From Gleimia europaea ACS-120-V-Col10b (GTDB taxonomy: Bacteria > Actinomycetota > Actinomycetes > Actinomycetales > Actinomycetaceae): a DNA stretch of 64,000 nucleotides. The first letter of the stretch is position 1. Every line of letters starts with the position of its first letter. Position numbers and translations under genes: made by a program. Below, in pieces: positions 62,707 through 64,000 of the stretch. The notes beneath the pieces are model-generated. The model worked only from the letters and a program-made list of their open reading frames with translations. It did not search any database and had not been told where the DNA came from. The stretch is from NCBI RefSeq assembly GCF_000411155.1, contig NZ_KE150266.1, positions 62,001-126,000 of the forward strand, read 5' to 3'.

Positions 62707-62712
62707 TAACAT
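62707..62712 (+). promoter_or_regulatory. -10-like box TAACAT for leaderless parE
   Basis: TAACAT ends 6 nt before the GTG at 62719. It is part of an inverted repeat ATGTTAG/CTAACAT (62682-62688 with 62706-62712) that could also be an operator. Confidence 0.45.
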
Positions 62713-62718
62713 GTTTGC

Positions 62719-64000
62719 GTGGCTAGTAAGACTAAAACCCAATCGAAGGCGTCAGAGTACACGGCAAGGCACCTTTCCGTACTGGAAGGCCTGGAGGCGG
62801 TTCGTAAACGTCCAGGCATGTACATAGGTTCAACGGATTCGCGCGGCCTTATGCACTGCCTGTGGGAGATCATTGACAACGCGGTAGATGAGGCGCTTGA
62901 GGGGTATTGCGACCACATTACCGTTACGCTCCACCCGGACTATTCGGTGTCAATCAGTGACAATGGGCGCGGTATTCCAGTTGATGAAGTGAAAGGCGTG
63001 GGCCTTTCCGGCGTTGAGGTTGTATTCACGAAGCTACATGCCGGAGGTAAGTTTGGTGGCGGTTCGTACGGGTCTGCGGGCGGTCTACACGGCGTTGGCG
63101 CGTCCGTAGTGAACGCTTTGTCCGCCCGTTTGGACGTGCAGGTAGATAGGGCGGGAAAGACTTACCAGATGTCATTCCTGCGCGGTGAGCCGGGCCGGTT
63201 TGATGATTCCAAGGATCGTACTCCAAACTCTGCGTTCACTCCGTTTGTGGATGCGTCCCAGCTGGACGTGGTGGGCAAGGCCGCTCGAGGTAAGTCGGGC
63301 ACTCGCGTGCGTTTTTGGGCTGATTTCCAGATTTTCCCAAAAAATGAAGGATTTGACTTCGAGCAGCTACTTGGTCGAGCCCGCCAAACAACATTCTTGG
63401 TTCCAGGCCTGGCTATCACATGTATCGATGAGCGCGGTGACGAGGTTATCGAAGAAACGCTCCAGTTTGACGGCGGAGTTGTTGACTTCGTCGATTTCCT
63501 TGCGGTTGATGGACCTGTTACAGAGACGATGCACATAACCGGAGAGGGCGTTTACAACGAGACTGTACAGCGCTTGAACGAAGGCGGGCACCTGCAACCA
63601 GTTGATATTGAACGCACCTGCAACGTTGATATTGCGCTTCGGTGGGGCGTTGGTTATGACACGACGCAGCGTTCGTTTGTGAATATCATTGCCACTCCAA
63701 AGGGGGGCACGCACGTCCAGGGATTCGAAGCCGCGTTGCTCAAGGTGATTCGTGACCAGGTGGATAAGAATCAGCGGCGTTACAAGGTGACAAAGAAGGA
63801 TGGGCGCATTGAGAAGGATGACATCCTGGCCGGTATGACCGCGGTTGTCACCGTGCGTTTCCCAGAGCCTCAGTTTGAAGGACAGACTAAGGAAGTACTT
63901 GGCACTCCGCAGGTTCGTCAGGTTGTTAACAAGGTTGTGAGCGACTACTTCCAAACCCGTTTCAAGTCCAGTAAGCGCGACGTGAAGCAAACCAATGATG
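62719..64000 (+). CDS. parE: DNA topoisomerase (type IIA) subunit B, ParE/GyrB-like, 5' part
   Basis: The frame from GTG 62719 stays open to the window end (427 codons seen). It starts VASKTKTQSKASEYTARHLSVLEGLEAVRKRPGMYIG (shown in part), with the GHKL ATPase motifs EIIDNAVDEAL, ISDNGRGIPVD and GGKFGGGSYGSAGGLHGVGASVVNALS (in parts) and KGGTHVQGFEAALL. Its place after the primary sigma factor and DUF7455 favours ParE of topoisomerase IV rather than GyrB, which is normally near dnaA/recF. The TOPRIM part lies beyond the window. Confidence 0.9.
   Translation, partial: MASKTKTQSKASEYTARHLSVLEGLEAVRKRPGMYIGSTDSRGLMHCLWEIIDNAVDEALEGYCDHITVTLHPDYSVSISDNGRGIPVDEVKGVGLSGVEVVFTKLHAGGKFGGGSYGSAGGLHGVGASVVNALSARLDVQVDRAGKTYQMSFLRGEPGRFDDSKDRTPNSAFTPFVDASQLDVVGKAARGKSGTRVRFWADFQIFPKNEGFDFEQLLGRARQTTFLVPGLAITCIDERGDEVIEETLQFDGGVVDFVDFLAVDGPVTETMHITGEGVYNETVQRLNEGGHLQPVDIERTCNVDIALRWGVGYDTTQRSFVNIIATPKGGTHVQGFEAALLKVIRDQVDKNQRRYKVTKKDGRIEKDDILAGMTAVVTVRFPEPQFEGQTKEVLGTPQVRQVVNKVVSDYFQTRFKSSKRDVKQTND

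Overview
The window looks like a chromosomal segment of a moderately GC-rich actinobacterium, most likely a member of the Actinomycetaceae (Actinomyces, Arcanobacterium or Trueperella type). The reasons are gene order and family content: a coaD - SepIVA-like - DUF177 - rnc - mutM block, a class II DAHP synthase beside a PASTA kinase, a small wHTH gene and a polyprenyl synthase (the mycobacterial Rv2173-Rv2178c neighbourhood), a primary sigma factor with a long Lys/Ala-rich N-terminus followed by a DUF7455 protein and parE, a PPi-type phosphofructokinase, and cydABDC. The genus cannot be fixed from the sequence alone. Almost all of the window is core chromosome; only about 29.1-31.2 kb looks like accessory DNA.

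Layout. 0-4.4 kb: the end of thiL, then a peptide-use pair (S15/CocE-like hydrolase and POT peptide transporter). 4.6-12.8 kb: rpmB, a DAK2/FakA-like protein, recG, rsmD, coaD, a SepIVA-like coiled-coil protein, DUF177, rnc and mutM. 12.8-21.5 kb: a respiratory block in which cydA-cydB-cydD-cydC and a GAF-containing histidine kinase run on the minus strand and a NarL/DevR-type response regulator faces the kinase from the other side. 22-28.8 kb: rne, rplU, rpmA, obgE, nadD, rsfS, a histidine phosphatase and tRNA-Ala(GGC). 29.2-31.2 kb: an AT-richer two-gene ABC transporter and a decayed transposase. 31.2-33.6 kb: divergent pdxR and pdxS with sites resembling PdxR boxes between them. 33.7-49.7 kb: a frameshifted azlC with azlD, then mostly single-gene metabolic units (aldo/keto reductase, flavin hydroxylase, uridine kinase, Tag glycosylase, deoD, a MetP/MetS-type transporter, pyrD, M20 dipeptidase). 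49.7-64 kb: an ErpA-like protein, an FKBP lipoprotein, a pseudo-receiver, a DnaQ-like exonuclease, plsC, PPi-PFK, class II DAHP synthase, a pknL-like kinase, a wHTH protein, polyprenyl synthase, rpoD, DUF7455 and the 5' part of parE.

Main points for a second look. (1) Eleven genes have a TANNNT-like -10 box ending 6-7 nt before the start codon and no Shine-Dalgarno sequence, which points to widespread leaderless transcription. (2) The sigma factor gene contains about 3.6 copies of a nearly identical 120-bp in-frame tandem repeat. (3) A two-component system is physically joined to the cytochrome bd operon. (4) azlC is broken exactly at a short GA repeat, such that loss of one GA unit would restore it. 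(5) The M20 peptidase has a perfect Shine-Dalgarno sequence placed for an ATT start codon. (6) A 47-codon MetS-like subunit gene follows the NSS transporter. I see no CRISPR array, prophage or clear new defence system.
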